14,816 nucleotides of DNA, from the NCBI GenBank assembly GCA_003224665.1, contig QHZM01000037.1, forward strand, positions 1 to 14,816, written 5' to 3'. Below the pieces are notes generated by a model. That model worked only from the letters and a program-made list of their open reading frames with translations, was not told the origin of the DNA and did not search any database. Positions 7,324 through 14,711 of the stretch are shown here, in pieces (the stretch's first letter is position 1; every line of letters starts with the position of its first letter). Source of the DNA: Acidobacteriota bacterium. GTDB lineage: Bacteria; Acidobacteriota; Terriglobia; UBA7540. The translations under genes were made by a program, and so were the position numbers.

Positions 7324-8310
7324 ATGGTAGGTTCGCCGTCAGCGCCTGAAGAAAAAAAGACGAGCCTGTTTGATCGCCTCAAGCAGGCGGTGGCATCCAC
7401 GAAGGCGCAACTGGTCGAACGAATCGAAGAAGCCGTCGCCGGGAAGAAAGAGATCGACCGGGCCGTGCTGGTTGAGCTCGAGGCGACGCTGATCAGCGCC
7501 GACCTGGGCGTGAAGACCACTCAGGAAATCCTGGCCCGCCTCTCCGAACAGGTGACCCGCCGAAAGCTCACGGAAACGCGCGACCTTCGGGCCGCCATCG
7601 AACAGGAAATCCTCGGCATTCTGGAGAACCCGGGCGGCGGGCGAGAGGTCGCCGGCCTCAAAGCCAGCCCCGCCATCAAACAGCCTCCGCCCGGCCTGCC
7701 GGAAGTCATCTTCGTGGTGGGCGTCAACGGCGTGGGGAAGACGACCACCATCGCGAAGCTGGCGCACTTCTACCTTCAGCAGGAACGCCAGCCGCTCCTC
7801 TGCGCCGCAGACACTTTTCGAGCCGCGGCGATCGAACAACTTGAAATCTGGGCGGGCCGTTTGGGGGTCGAGACCGTGAAGCAGAAACCCGGCGCGGATC
7901 CCTCCGCCGTCGTCTTCGACGCGCTCGCGGCAGCCAAGAGGCGACAAAAGGACCCGGTGATCGTGGACACCGCGGGACGCCTCCACACCAAATTCAACTT
8001 GATGGCGGAACTCGAAAAGATGTGCCGCATCGCCGCGCGGGAAATCCCGAACGCCCCTCACCAGGTCCTGCTGGTCATCGACGCGACCACCGGGCAGAAC
8101 AGCCTGGCCCAGGCGCGCGAGTTTCGCGAACACGGCGGCGCCTCAGGCATCATCCTCACCAAACTCGACGGCACGGCAAAAGGCGGCGTGGTCGTCGCCA
8201 TCACCCGGGAACTCGGCCTTCCCATCAAATTTGTGGGGATCGGCGAAAAGGTCGAAGACTTGCTTCCTTTCGATCCCCGTCAATTCGTCGAATCTCTTTT
8301 CGAGTCCTGA
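7324..8310 (+). CDS. ftsY: Signal recognition particle receptor FtsY
   Basis: FtsY is the SRP-receptor GTPase that docks ribosome-nascent-chain-SRP complexes at the inner membrane. The 328 residues form a short charged N-terminus and a complete NG domain without the long acidic A domain of E. coli. The N helical bundle covers about 12-105. The G domain shows the P-loop GVNGVGKT (133-140), DTFRAAAIEQL (163-173), DTAGRL (215-220), TKLDGTAKGG (279-288) and the closing GIGEKVEDLLPFDP. FtsY is distinguished from Ffh by the missing M domain and by VNGVGKTTTIAKLA. It is the last + strand gene before convergent genes; its stop is 4 nt from the stop of the next gene on the other strand. Confidence 0.96.
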   Translation: MVGSPSAPEEKKTSLFDRLKQAVASTKAQLVERIEEAVAGKKEIDRAVLVELEATLISADLGVKTTQEILARLSEQVTRRKLTETRDLRAAIEQEILGILENPGGGREVAGLKASPAIKQPPPGLPEVIFVVGVNGVGKTTTIAKLAHFYLQQERQPLLCAADTFRAAAIEQLEIWAGRLGVETVKQKPGADPSAVVFDALAAAKRRQKDPVIVDTAGRLHTKFNLMAELEKMCRIAAREIPNAPHQVLLVIDATTGQNSLAQAREFREHGGASGIILTKLDGTAKGGVVVAITRELGLPIKFVGIGEKVEDLLPFDPRQFVESLFES

Positions 8311-8314
8311 AAAA

Positions 8315-8737
8315 TTACTTCTTTGGAGTGGGCGCGGGCGGAAGTTTTTGGAGCTTGACGCGCTGCTTGGTCGTCTGGCCGGGGCGAATCCCGACGCTGA
8401 CCCGCCGGCCGCGATAGCCGTCTTTGCTGATGAGAATTGAGTAGCGGCCCGGCGGCAGGCTGAACCGGCACGTTCCGGCTTGGCTCGTCGTCGAGCGGAA
8501 AGCAGGGACGGCCACAAGGACATCGGGGAGGCGCTTGCCCTCTTCATCAACGACGACAATCTCCAGAGTCGTCCCTTCCCCGCGCGCCGGGGCGGCTGAT
8601 TGCTGGGGTTTGGGCCGCAAGCCCCGAGGCATTGCAAGGATCGCGGCCGCAGCGAGGAAAGCGAGAAAGAATCGCTTTCCCCTTCGCCTGCGCGAACAGA
8701 AATCTTTCGTATCGTGAAGCTTTTGTGCGTTATTCAT
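8315..8737 (-). CDS. Small exported or membrane-anchored protein with carboxypeptidase-regulatory/PEGA-like domain
   Basis: The 140-residue product has an arginine-rich N-terminus (RRRRGKR) followed by a hydrophobic segment (FFLAFLAAAAILAMP, about 23-37) that acts as a signal peptide or anchor. After a proline/alanine linker comes a beta-sandwich segment: TLEIVVVDEEGKRLPDVLVAVP, then TTSQAGTCRFSLPPGRYSILISKDGY. This is the pattern of CarboxypepD_reg-like or PEGA domains, which are surface-associated modules without catalysis. The tail is proline/lysine-rich. I chose ATG 8737 because GAGG lies 6 nt upstream; a TTG at 8749 would overlap that site. It follows rluB by 48 nt. Specific role unknown. 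Confidence 0.7.
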   Translation of the reverse strand: MNNAQKLHDTKDFCSRRRRGKRFFLAFLAAAAILAMPRGLRPKPQQSAAPARGEGTTLEIVVVDEEGKRLPDVLVAVPAFRSTTSQAGTCRFSLPPGRYSILISKDGYRGRRVSVGIRPGQTTKQRVKLQKLPPAPTPKK

Positions 8738-8785
8738 ACGCTCCCTCAATGTCCGTGAGTGCTTCCAGGGTGCTGACCGGAAAAC

Positions 8786-9529
8786 TCAAAGGCCCTGCCT
8801 CCCGCCGCTCCTTTTGAGCGCCGCAACCTCGGCGGGTCCGAGCGGCCGGCCTTTTCCCACTTCCAGGCCATCCAGCGTGAGCGGGCCGATCCGCGTCCTG
8901 ACCAGTTTCAGGACCTTGAACCCCACGGCTTCAATCATGCGGCGGACTTCGCGGTTCTTGCCTTCGGCTAACACGACTTCGAGCCAGGTGTATTTTCCCC
9001 GGTCTTCGATGCGACGCACGAGCTGGGGGGTGGCCCAATCGCCGCGTTTCATCTGAACGCCGGCGGTTAATTTCTCAATCCTTTCGTCACTGATGAGGCC
9101 GCTTGCTTTGACCAGATAAGTCTTGGAGACGCGAGAGCCTGGATTCGTGATGAAGTCGGCAAACTCGGTGTCGTTCGTGAGGAGCAGCAGCCCCGAGGTA
9201 TCTTTGTCCAGCCGGCCCACGGGAAAGACCCACCGCCTCTCCTCTCCAAGGTAGTCGTAAACGGTCTTGCGCCCGGCGGGGTCGCCGTGGCTGGTGATCA
9301 CGCCTTTGGGCTTGTAGAAGAGATAATAAAATTTGCGTGCGGGCTTTAAAGGCAGGCCATCGAACTGGACGTGGTCGCGCCCCGGCCGGACCCAGCATTC
9401 CGGGTCGCGAATAACGCGACCGTTTACCTTCAACCGCCCCGCCAGGATGGCCTCGCGCGTGTCAGTCCGCGAGGCATGGCCCATGCGGGAGAGTACCCGG
9501 TCAAGTGTCACCGCGCTTTTGGCTTTCAT
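8786..9529 (-). CDS. rluB: RluB/RsuA-family 23S/16S rRNA pseudouridine synthase
   Basis: This protein isomerises a specific uridine of rRNA to pseudouridine. It has an N-terminal S4 RNA-binding domain (about 8-50, LDRVLSRMGHASR and GRLKVNGRVI) and the RsuA catalytic core with YKPKGVITSHGD, then GRLDKDTSGLLLLTND at 105-120, where D108 is the catalytic aspartate. It continues with KTYLVKASG and LAEGKNREVRRMIEAVG. RluB is favoured over RsuA/RluE/RluF by overall resemblance, but target specificity is not certain. A GTG at 9589 overlaps the stop of the upstream ABC gene (GTGA) and would add 20 residues. Those codons have AT-rich third positions unlike the rest and encode no domain, so I chose ATG 9529. 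Confidence 0.9.
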   Translation of the reverse strand: MKAKSAVTLDRVLSRMGHASRTDTREAILAGRLKVNGRVIRDPECWVRPGRDHVQFDGLPLKPARKFYYLFYKPKGVITSHGDPAGRKTVYDYLGEERRWVFPVGRLDKDTSGLLLLTNDTEFADFITNPGSRVSKTYLVKASGLISDERIEKLTAGVQMKRGDWATPQLVRRIEDRGKYTWLEVVLAEGKNREVRRMIEAVGFKVLKLVRTRIGPLTLDGLEVGKGRPLGPAEVAALKRSGGRQGL

Positions 9530-9585
9530 CGGTTCGAGAGTCTCCCTGCCGGTTTCACTTGTTCCAGCTACGGCCGCTGCACCTG

Positions 9586-10380
9586 TCACGGGGAAAGAAA
9601 CGAGACTTCGTCCAGCTCGATAAAGTCGCGGATCACGGGCTCCTGGCAGGCGTCCATTTCTTCCATCGCCCCGAAAAACGCCACGCGCCCCTCGAGTAAG
9701 AAGACGAGGCGATCCGCGAGCTTCCTCGCCAGTTTCGTGTCATGCGTGACGACGACGGAGGTCAGGCCGGTCTGCCGTTTGAGCTTCAGGATCAAGTCGC
9801 CGATCGTCTGGGCCATTAAAGGGTCCACCATCGTGGTCGGCTCGTCATACAGGATCGCCTCCGGCTCAGCCGCCAGAGCGCGCGCAATGGCCACCGCGCG
9901 CTTCATCCCCGTACTCAGGTCTGCGGGCAACACATCCCGCATGCCCGCGAGCTCGACCAGCGACATGAGTTCATCAACTCGAGCTTGAATCTGATCTTCG
10001 CCCTGGTCGAATCCGCGTTCCGCTTGCTCGCGCAAGGGGTAGGCGACGTTTTCACCAACGGTCAGAGAATCGAAGAGAGCGCCGGATTGAAACACCATGG
10101 TGACGCGCCGGCGGACTGCCGTCAGTTCGGCTTCCGACATGCTCGACACCTCGACCCCCGCCACAAAGACCTGACCGGCGTCCGGTTGAAGAAAACCCAA
10201 AATATGTTTGAGCGTGACGCTCTTGCCGACGCCGCTGCGCCCGAGCACGACGACCATTTCGCCGCGCCGGACGTCGAAGCTGACGTCCCGGAGGACTGTC
10301 TGATCGTCAAACGACTTCGAGACGTGGACAAATTTGATGTAGGGCTCGGCTGGGCCTGCTGCGTTGTCGTGGTCAGTCAT
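9586..10380 (-). CDS. mlaF: MlaF-type ABC transporter ATP-binding protein (phospholipid/MCE transport)
   Basis: The 264-residue ABC ATPase has Walker A GRSGVGKS (47-54), the Q-loop glutamine in FQSGALFDSLTVGENVAYPL (about 98), signature LSTGM (155-159), Walker B AILYDEPTT (175-183) and the switch histidine in VVTHD (213). The FQSGALFDSLTV, LSxGMxKRxAIARAL and DEPTTxxDP patterns place it with the Mla/Ttg2A/MCE ATPases, which energise phospholipid transfer between outer and inner membranes. The signature has Thr instead of the usual second Gly, an acceptable variation in this family. The expected partners (MlaE permease, MlaD/MCE protein) are not in the window: mobA is upstream and rluB downstream. 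Start ATG 10380 has a purine-rich GGAGGAG about 17-20 nt upstream, which is far. Confidence 0.88.
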   Translation of the reverse strand: MTDHDNAAGPAEPYIKFVHVSKSFDDQTVLRDVSFDVRRGEMVVVLGRSGVGKSVTLKHILGFLQPDAGQVFVAGVEVSSMSEAELTAVRRRVTMVFQSGALFDSLTVGENVAYPLREQAERGFDQGEDQIQARVDELMSLVELAGMRDVLPADLSTGMKRAVAIARALAAEPEAILYDEPTTMVDPLMAQTIGDLILKLKRQTGLTSVVVTHDTKLARKLADRLVFLLEGRVAFFGAMEEMDACQEPVIRDFIELDEVSFLSP

Positions 10381-10504
10381 GAGAATTGGCCGCTGCCCTC
10401 TCCTCCGCTACGATGGTCCTGGCCGTCTGCAAGGTTTGACGAATCGAAGGTAGGACTGCCGGTGCCTGCAAGTGTCGCTCGAGCTGGTTTCCCCGGTACG
10501 CCAG

Positions 10505-11134
10505 TCAAGCTTGTCCGCTCCACCTCGCGCTGCCGAAGGCACTCCTCGCGGCTTCGTATTCCTCCCGCGTGTTCATGTTACCAAATGTCCGAGGCAGGAA
10601 TCCCGCGCGATTAAGTTCCTTCCAAGGGACTACGTCGCAGTGTACGCGCGAAAAAAAACGGCTGACCTTACCATCGCCGGAATCGAGGGTGGTGCGGACA
10701 GCAGTCAGCGCGCGCCGGCGATAAACAGCGCATAGAGGCTGAAGCCGCTTGTCGCTCGACTGCGCGAGGGTCACGTCGGCCTCGGTCTCGAGGGCCCGAT
10801 CGCAAAGAAAACCAAGCAGACGGGACTCCATGAACGGCAGATCGCAGCTCATGAAGAGGTTAAATTCCGTCCGAGTACGCCGCAGGCCCGTATAAATCCC
10901 CCCCAAGGGCCCTCGGCCGGGCACTTCGTCTGCGAACACGGGAACGTCAAGGCCCGAAAACTTCGAAACTGGGCCGATAACGGCCACGAAGCGACATATG
11001 GAGCGCAGCAAGCGGAGCTCTCGCCCGATCAAAGTCTCGTGCCCCAACACCAGAGTCGCCTTGTCCACACCCATCCTTCGGCTGGCGCCCCCGGCCAGGA
11101 CGAACCCGGATACTTCTGAAAAGCGGCGTCGCAT
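10505..11134 (-). CDS. mobA: Molybdenum cofactor guanylyltransferase MobA
   Basis: MobA attaches GMP to molybdopterin to form the Mo-bis-MGD cofactor of DMSO-reductase-family enzymes, including formate dehydrogenases and nitrate reductases. The 209-residue protein begins close to the nucleotide-binding signature VLAGGASRRMGVDKA (about 12-26), followed by GPLGGIYTGL and the Mg-binding CDLPFM motif, then QPLCAVYRR and the C-terminal FGNMNTREEYEAA (compare the family's NxNTPEEL). Only RMGxDK-type MobA, not MocA/IspD, fits all of these. The start ATG at 11134 lies just before the domain; the upstream extension is open but unlike protein. It is transcribed divergently from groES. Confidence 0.88.
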   Translation of the reverse strand: MRRRFSEVSGFVLAGGASRRMGVDKATLVLGHETLIGRELRLLRSICRFVAVIGPVSKFSGLDVPVFADEVPGRGPLGGIYTGLRRTRTEFNLFMSCDLPFMESRLLGFLCDRALETEADVTLAQSSDKRLQPLCAVYRRRALTAVRTTLDSGDGKVSRFFSRVHCDVVPWKELNRAGFLPRTFGNMNTREEYEAARSAFGSARWSGQA

Positions 11135-11244
11135 GGCCTGCCGCGTCACGGTAATCCCATGAAGGGCGCAATAAGGGTAACACTCAAGGACCCAGTGGCG
11201 CCAAACTGCAAAAGGGCAAGATTTTCCGACCCCCTTCAACCCTC

Positions 11245-11274
11245 TTGACAAACCCGGGCTGGGCACTGTAAATT
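11245..11274 (+). promoter_or_regulatory. Sigma70-type promoter of the groESL operon
   Basis: A perfect TTGACA -35 box lies at 11245-11250. The -10 is weaker: TGTAAA (11267-11272, spacer 16), GTAAAT (11268-11273, spacer 17) or TAAATT (11269-11274, spacer 18). The -10 abuts the CIRCE operator, so HrcA binding would block RNA polymerase. Confidence 0.75.
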
Positions 11275-11299
11275 AGCACTCTCAATCAGAGAGTGCTAA
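11273..11299 (+). promoter_or_regulatory. CIRCE operator (HrcA-binding inverted repeat)
   Basis: TTAGCACTC (11273-11281), a 9-nt spacer and GAGTGCTAA (11291-11299) reproduce the CIRCE consensus without mismatch. CIRCE is bound by the heat-shock repressor HrcA, whose folding depends on GroEL. This operon is therefore expected to be HrcA-repressed and induced when GroEL is titrated by unfolded proteins. hrcA itself is not in the window. Confidence 0.97.
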
Positions 11300-11362
11300 A
11301 GGCCGATTCAGCCGGTAGTGGGACCATGATAAGTGGCAATTTTCCGGGAACTTAGGGTCGGT

Positions 11363-11382
11363 CCCCGGACCGGACTCCGGGG
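11363..11382 (+). other. GC-rich hairpin in the groES 5' leader
   Basis: CCCCGGA (11363-11369) pairs perfectly with TCCGGGG (11376-11382) around a 6-nt loop, in the unusually long (about 150 nt) leader between CIRCE and groES. It may affect mRNA stability or temperature-dependent translation; there is no direct evidence. It is not a terminator, since no T-run follows. Confidence 0.4.
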
Positions 11383-11455
11383 GTTTGATGAAAGCAGCGG
11401 AGTCTGGATGCACCCGGCCCTGACCTCAATTCCGATAAAGAAAGGAGAACGCGAG

Positions 11456-11776
11456 ATGACGGTTAGACCTCTTCATGACCGCATTCTTTTGAAGAGAATT
11501 GAAGAGAAGGAATCCGTGAAGGGGGGGATTATCATCCCCGACACGGCCAAGGAAAAGCCCCAAGAGGGAGAAGTGATCGCGGTTGGGCACGGGAAAAAGA
11601 CGGAGGACGGGAAAGTGATCCCGCTGGACGTAAAGGCGGGTGATCGGATCCTCTTCGGGAAGTACTCCGGCACCGAAATCAGGATCAGCGACGAAGACTA
11701 CCTGATTTTGCGCGAGGAAGAAGTGTTGGGAGTCATTGAGGCGGCCAAACACGCAGCCTCAGGCGGCAAAAAGTAG
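11456..11776 (+). CDS. groES: Co-chaperonin GroES
   Basis: GroES forms the heptameric lid that caps the GroEL chamber. The 106-residue protein starts MTVRPLHDRILLKRIEEKE. The mobile loop that contacts GroEL, SVKGGIIIPDTAKEKPQEG, is intact, followed by VIAVGHGK, VKAGDRILFGKYSGTEI and DYLILREEEVLGVI. It is about 9 residues longer than E. coli GroES because of a C-terminal tail (KHAASGGKK). ATG 11456 is preceded by AAAGGAG at 11441-11447, 8 nt away, which settles the start over upstream in-frame codons. It is the first gene of the CIRCE-controlled operon; groEL follows after 168 nt. Confidence 0.97.
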   Translation: MTVRPLHDRILLKRIEEKESVKGGIIIPDTAKEKPQEGEVIAVGHGKKTEDGKVIPLDVKAGDRILFGKYSGTEIRISDEDYLILREEEVLGVIEAAKHAASGGKK

Positions 11777-11779
11777 TTC

Positions 11780-11864
11780 AGGTCTCGCCACCTGGCACCC
11801 GTGCGGTCCCGGAAACCGCCGTCCGCAGGAAACCAGCGAGGGCTGGGGAGACCTGGGACGGCGG
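11780..11864 (+). other. Overlapping inverted repeats in the groES-groEL spacer
   Basis: Three perfect repeats crowd this spacer: AGGTCTC (11780-11786) with GAGACCT (11848-11854); CCGCCGTCC (11816-11824) with GGACGGCGG (11856-11864); and an inner hairpin CCAGC/GCTGG (11833-11837 and 11842-11846) with loop GAGG. The first two pairings cross, so they are either mutually exclusive or form a pseudoknot. Intercistronic processing that separates groES and groEL mRNA is known in some CIRCE operons, for example in Agrobacterium; a similar role here is only inferred. Confidence 0.5.
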
Positions 11865-11944
11865 GGGTTGAATGGTACTCAAAATCAAATCCGCCGCCTG
11901 ACGTGCAAACGACAGGGCGGAGCAAATCCTCGGAGGGAGTGAAG

Positions 11945-13524
<1,580 letters not shown>

Positions 13525-13583
13525 AGCAGCAGGCAGTACGCAGTCGGCAGGGTAGTGCAGACCTTCAGGTCTTCAGCTTTTCT

Positions 13584-13617
13584 AGGGCGGGGACAGTTCC
13601 CCGCCCTTCTTATTTTT
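13584..13617 (+). terminator. Rho-independent terminator of groESL
   Basis: AGGGCGGGGA (13584-13593) pairs over all 10 positions with TCCCCGCCCT (13598-13607) around a CAGT loop and is followed by a T-rich run (TTCTTATTTTT, 13607-13617). It lies 60 nt after the groEL stop. A smaller 6-bp hairpin (13559-13572) precedes it. On the opposite strand the hairpin is not followed by a T-run, so it should work only for groEL. Confidence 0.93.
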
Positions 13618-13696
13618 GTGGGGTGGGTACGCCCATGCCTGATAGAACAAACGGATAAGGCTTTGCGGCTCGCTTTCTCGGCACAGGTCCCGCACA

Positions 13697-13867
13697 CTAA
13701 AGCAGCCCGGCGACGATGCCCACGGCTGTCCTTGCCAGTCCGACTTTGACGACGCTGCGGGATGCCTGCCTGTAGGCCCGCTTCAAGAGATTAGCAGCGC
13801 CTGAATAACCGACGAACTTAATCCCGGCAAATATTGGTAAAGCGAGCGTTCCGGGTCCGGCAGGCAT
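13697..13867 (-). CDS. Short hypothetical membrane-type ORF (possibly truncated) downstream of the selenoprotein gene
   Basis: This ORF of 56 codons begins 17 nt after the stop of the AhpD-like gene on the same strand, with GGCGGGG upstream of its ATG (13867). It encodes two hydrophobic, glycine/alanine-rich stretches (ALPIFAGIKFVGYSGAANLL and VGLARTAVGIVAGLL) joined by a basic segment, compatible with a small membrane protein. The TAG at 13697 cuts it off in the middle of a hydrophobic run, so it may be the remnant of a longer gene. I do not recognise the family. It fills most of the interval between the groEL terminator and the AhpD gene, where nothing else is visible. Confidence 0.35.
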   Translation of the reverse strand: MPAGPGTLALPIFAGIKFVGYSGAANLLKRAYRQASRSVVKVGLARTAVGIVAGLL

Positions 13868-13884
13868 GGCAACCCCGCCGTCAC

Positions 13885-14415
13885 TCAGACGTCCACCGGC
13901 GTCCTCAGGCCTTCGTTAACACGGTTCGTAAAATTGGCGGTGGCGATGATAAGGACCAGCTCGACGATCTGCTCCGCGTTGAAGTGTCGTCCGATAGCGT
14001 CGAGATCGTCCTGCTGGACCGACGCCGGCCAGGCCGTCAACTTTTCGGTGAAATGGATGGCAGCCCGTTCCTGCTCGCTGAAAACATTCCGGTTCGATCC
14101 GCCAGGCTCTTTGAGCGCCTGGATTTGTTCATCGCTCAGACCCTGTCGCTTCGCCGAAGCGACGTGAGCGCGCGTTCAATACTCGCACCCGTTCATGATC
14201 GAAGTGCGCAGGTACGCGAGCTCCTTGATCCTGGGCGAAAGGGGGCCTTCTGCCCAGACCTGGCCGTAGAAGTCGAGAAAGGGCCCCAGCGCGTTCGGCC
14301 TGTGGGCCATGACCTTGAAGATATTCAGCACCCGCCCCATCTTCTTTTCCAGGGCGTCATAAACGGGACGAGCGGATTCGGCTACTTTGCTTTTCTCAAG
14401 CGGTTCGATCTTCAT
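13885..14415 (-). CDS. AhpD-like / carboxymuconolactone decarboxylase-family selenoprotein (in-frame UGA read as selenocysteine)
   Basis: Reading through the TGA at 14176-14178 gives a 176-residue protein with U at residue 80. The N-terminal 79 codons end in KELAYLRTSIMNGCEY, and after the TGA the same frame gives TRAHVASAKRQGLSDEQI and then EQERAAIHFTEKLT and EQIVELVLIIATANFTNRVNEGL, all typical of AhpD/CMD peroxidase-related proteins. The AhpD proton-relay pattern E-x11-C-x2-C-x3-H is complete with E65, C77, position 80 and H84, with the TGA replacing the second cysteine exactly. Such proteins act as thiol peroxidases or redox carriers; the substrate here is unknown. Start ATG 14415 has GAGGAG 5 nt upstream. 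The stop is TGA 13885-13887. The alternative is a Cys-to-stop mutation or sequencing error, made less likely by the adjacent stem-loop. Confidence 0.85.
14133..14170 (-). promoter_or_regulatory. Candidate bacterial SECIS element
   Basis: Read on the - strand, 5 nt after the UGA comes CGCUCA (14170-14165), one C, then GUCGCUUC (14163-14156), a GGC apical loop (14155-14153), GAAGCGAC (14152-14145), the bulge AGGGUC (14144-14139) and UGAGCG (14138-14133). The upper stem is 8 perfect bp and the lower stem 6 perfect bp. The apical loop with its G residues begins 21 nt after the UGA, within the range reported for SelB-bound bacterial SECIS hairpins. It lies wholly inside the coding frame, as bacterial SECIS elements do. 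SelB recognition is not proven. Confidence 0.7.
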
Positions 14416-14471
14416 TTTTACTCCTCAGTGAACAATTAAGATTCCGGCAGGCCTACCCGCCGAGGGGTCGG

Positions 14472-14499
14472 ATTCTACCACGCGGGCGCGAGGAGACAA
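14472..14499 (-). promoter_or_regulatory. Likely promoter of the seleno-AhpD gene
   Basis: On the - strand TTGTCT (14499-14494; 4 of 6 matches) and TAGAAT (14477-14472; 5 of 6) are separated by 16 nt. This predicts a start near 14465 and a leader of about 50 nt before ATG 14415. The rest of the 296-nt divergent intergenic region (14416-14711) shows no further gene. Confidence 0.5.
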
Positions 14500-14680
14500 C
14501 CGTGCCCTTACGCGGGACGCTACGCGCAAGATGGCAGCAGCCCGTACGTCGCCAGGAAACACCTTCCAGCCGTGCTCCCTCTCAGGTCCGCATTTCCCGA
14601 GAGCGCGCTAACTGACTGAAACGCAGGGGGATACCAAGCCACCGCGCCGCACTTGCGCGAATCAAGGATTTCGACGAGAA

Positions 14681-14686
14681 TAGAAT
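14681..14686 (+). promoter_or_regulatory. TAGAAT -10-like box upstream of the DUF47 gene
   Basis: TAGAAT lies 26 nt upstream of the GTG start in an AT-rich pocket (AATAGAATTTAAAT). No good -35 is found at the normal spacing; TTGCGC at 14653-14658 is too far. Weak evidence. Confidence 0.25.
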
Positions 14687-14711
14687 TTAAATCCTCTCCT
14701 GAGGAGTCCGC

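Noticed and set aside
10381..10504. Possible missing small gene between mlaF and mobA
   Set aside because: The 124-nt gap contains no frame with protein-like composition and no terminator or operator that I can recognise.
11326..11355. A 9-codon upstream ORF in the groES leader
   Set aside because: Too short and with no good ribosome-binding site; nothing distinguishes it from chance.
13834..14439. A 201-codon open frame on the + strand over the AhpD region
   Set aside because: It is the antisense of the seleno-AhpD gene; its translation has no recognisable domain, while the - strand reading gives a full conserved family sequence.
14416..14711. Possible small RNA or gene in the divergent intergenic region
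   Set aside because: Apart from the promoter-like elements and the DUF47 ribosome-binding site, no coding frame, tRNA-like fold or terminator is visible.
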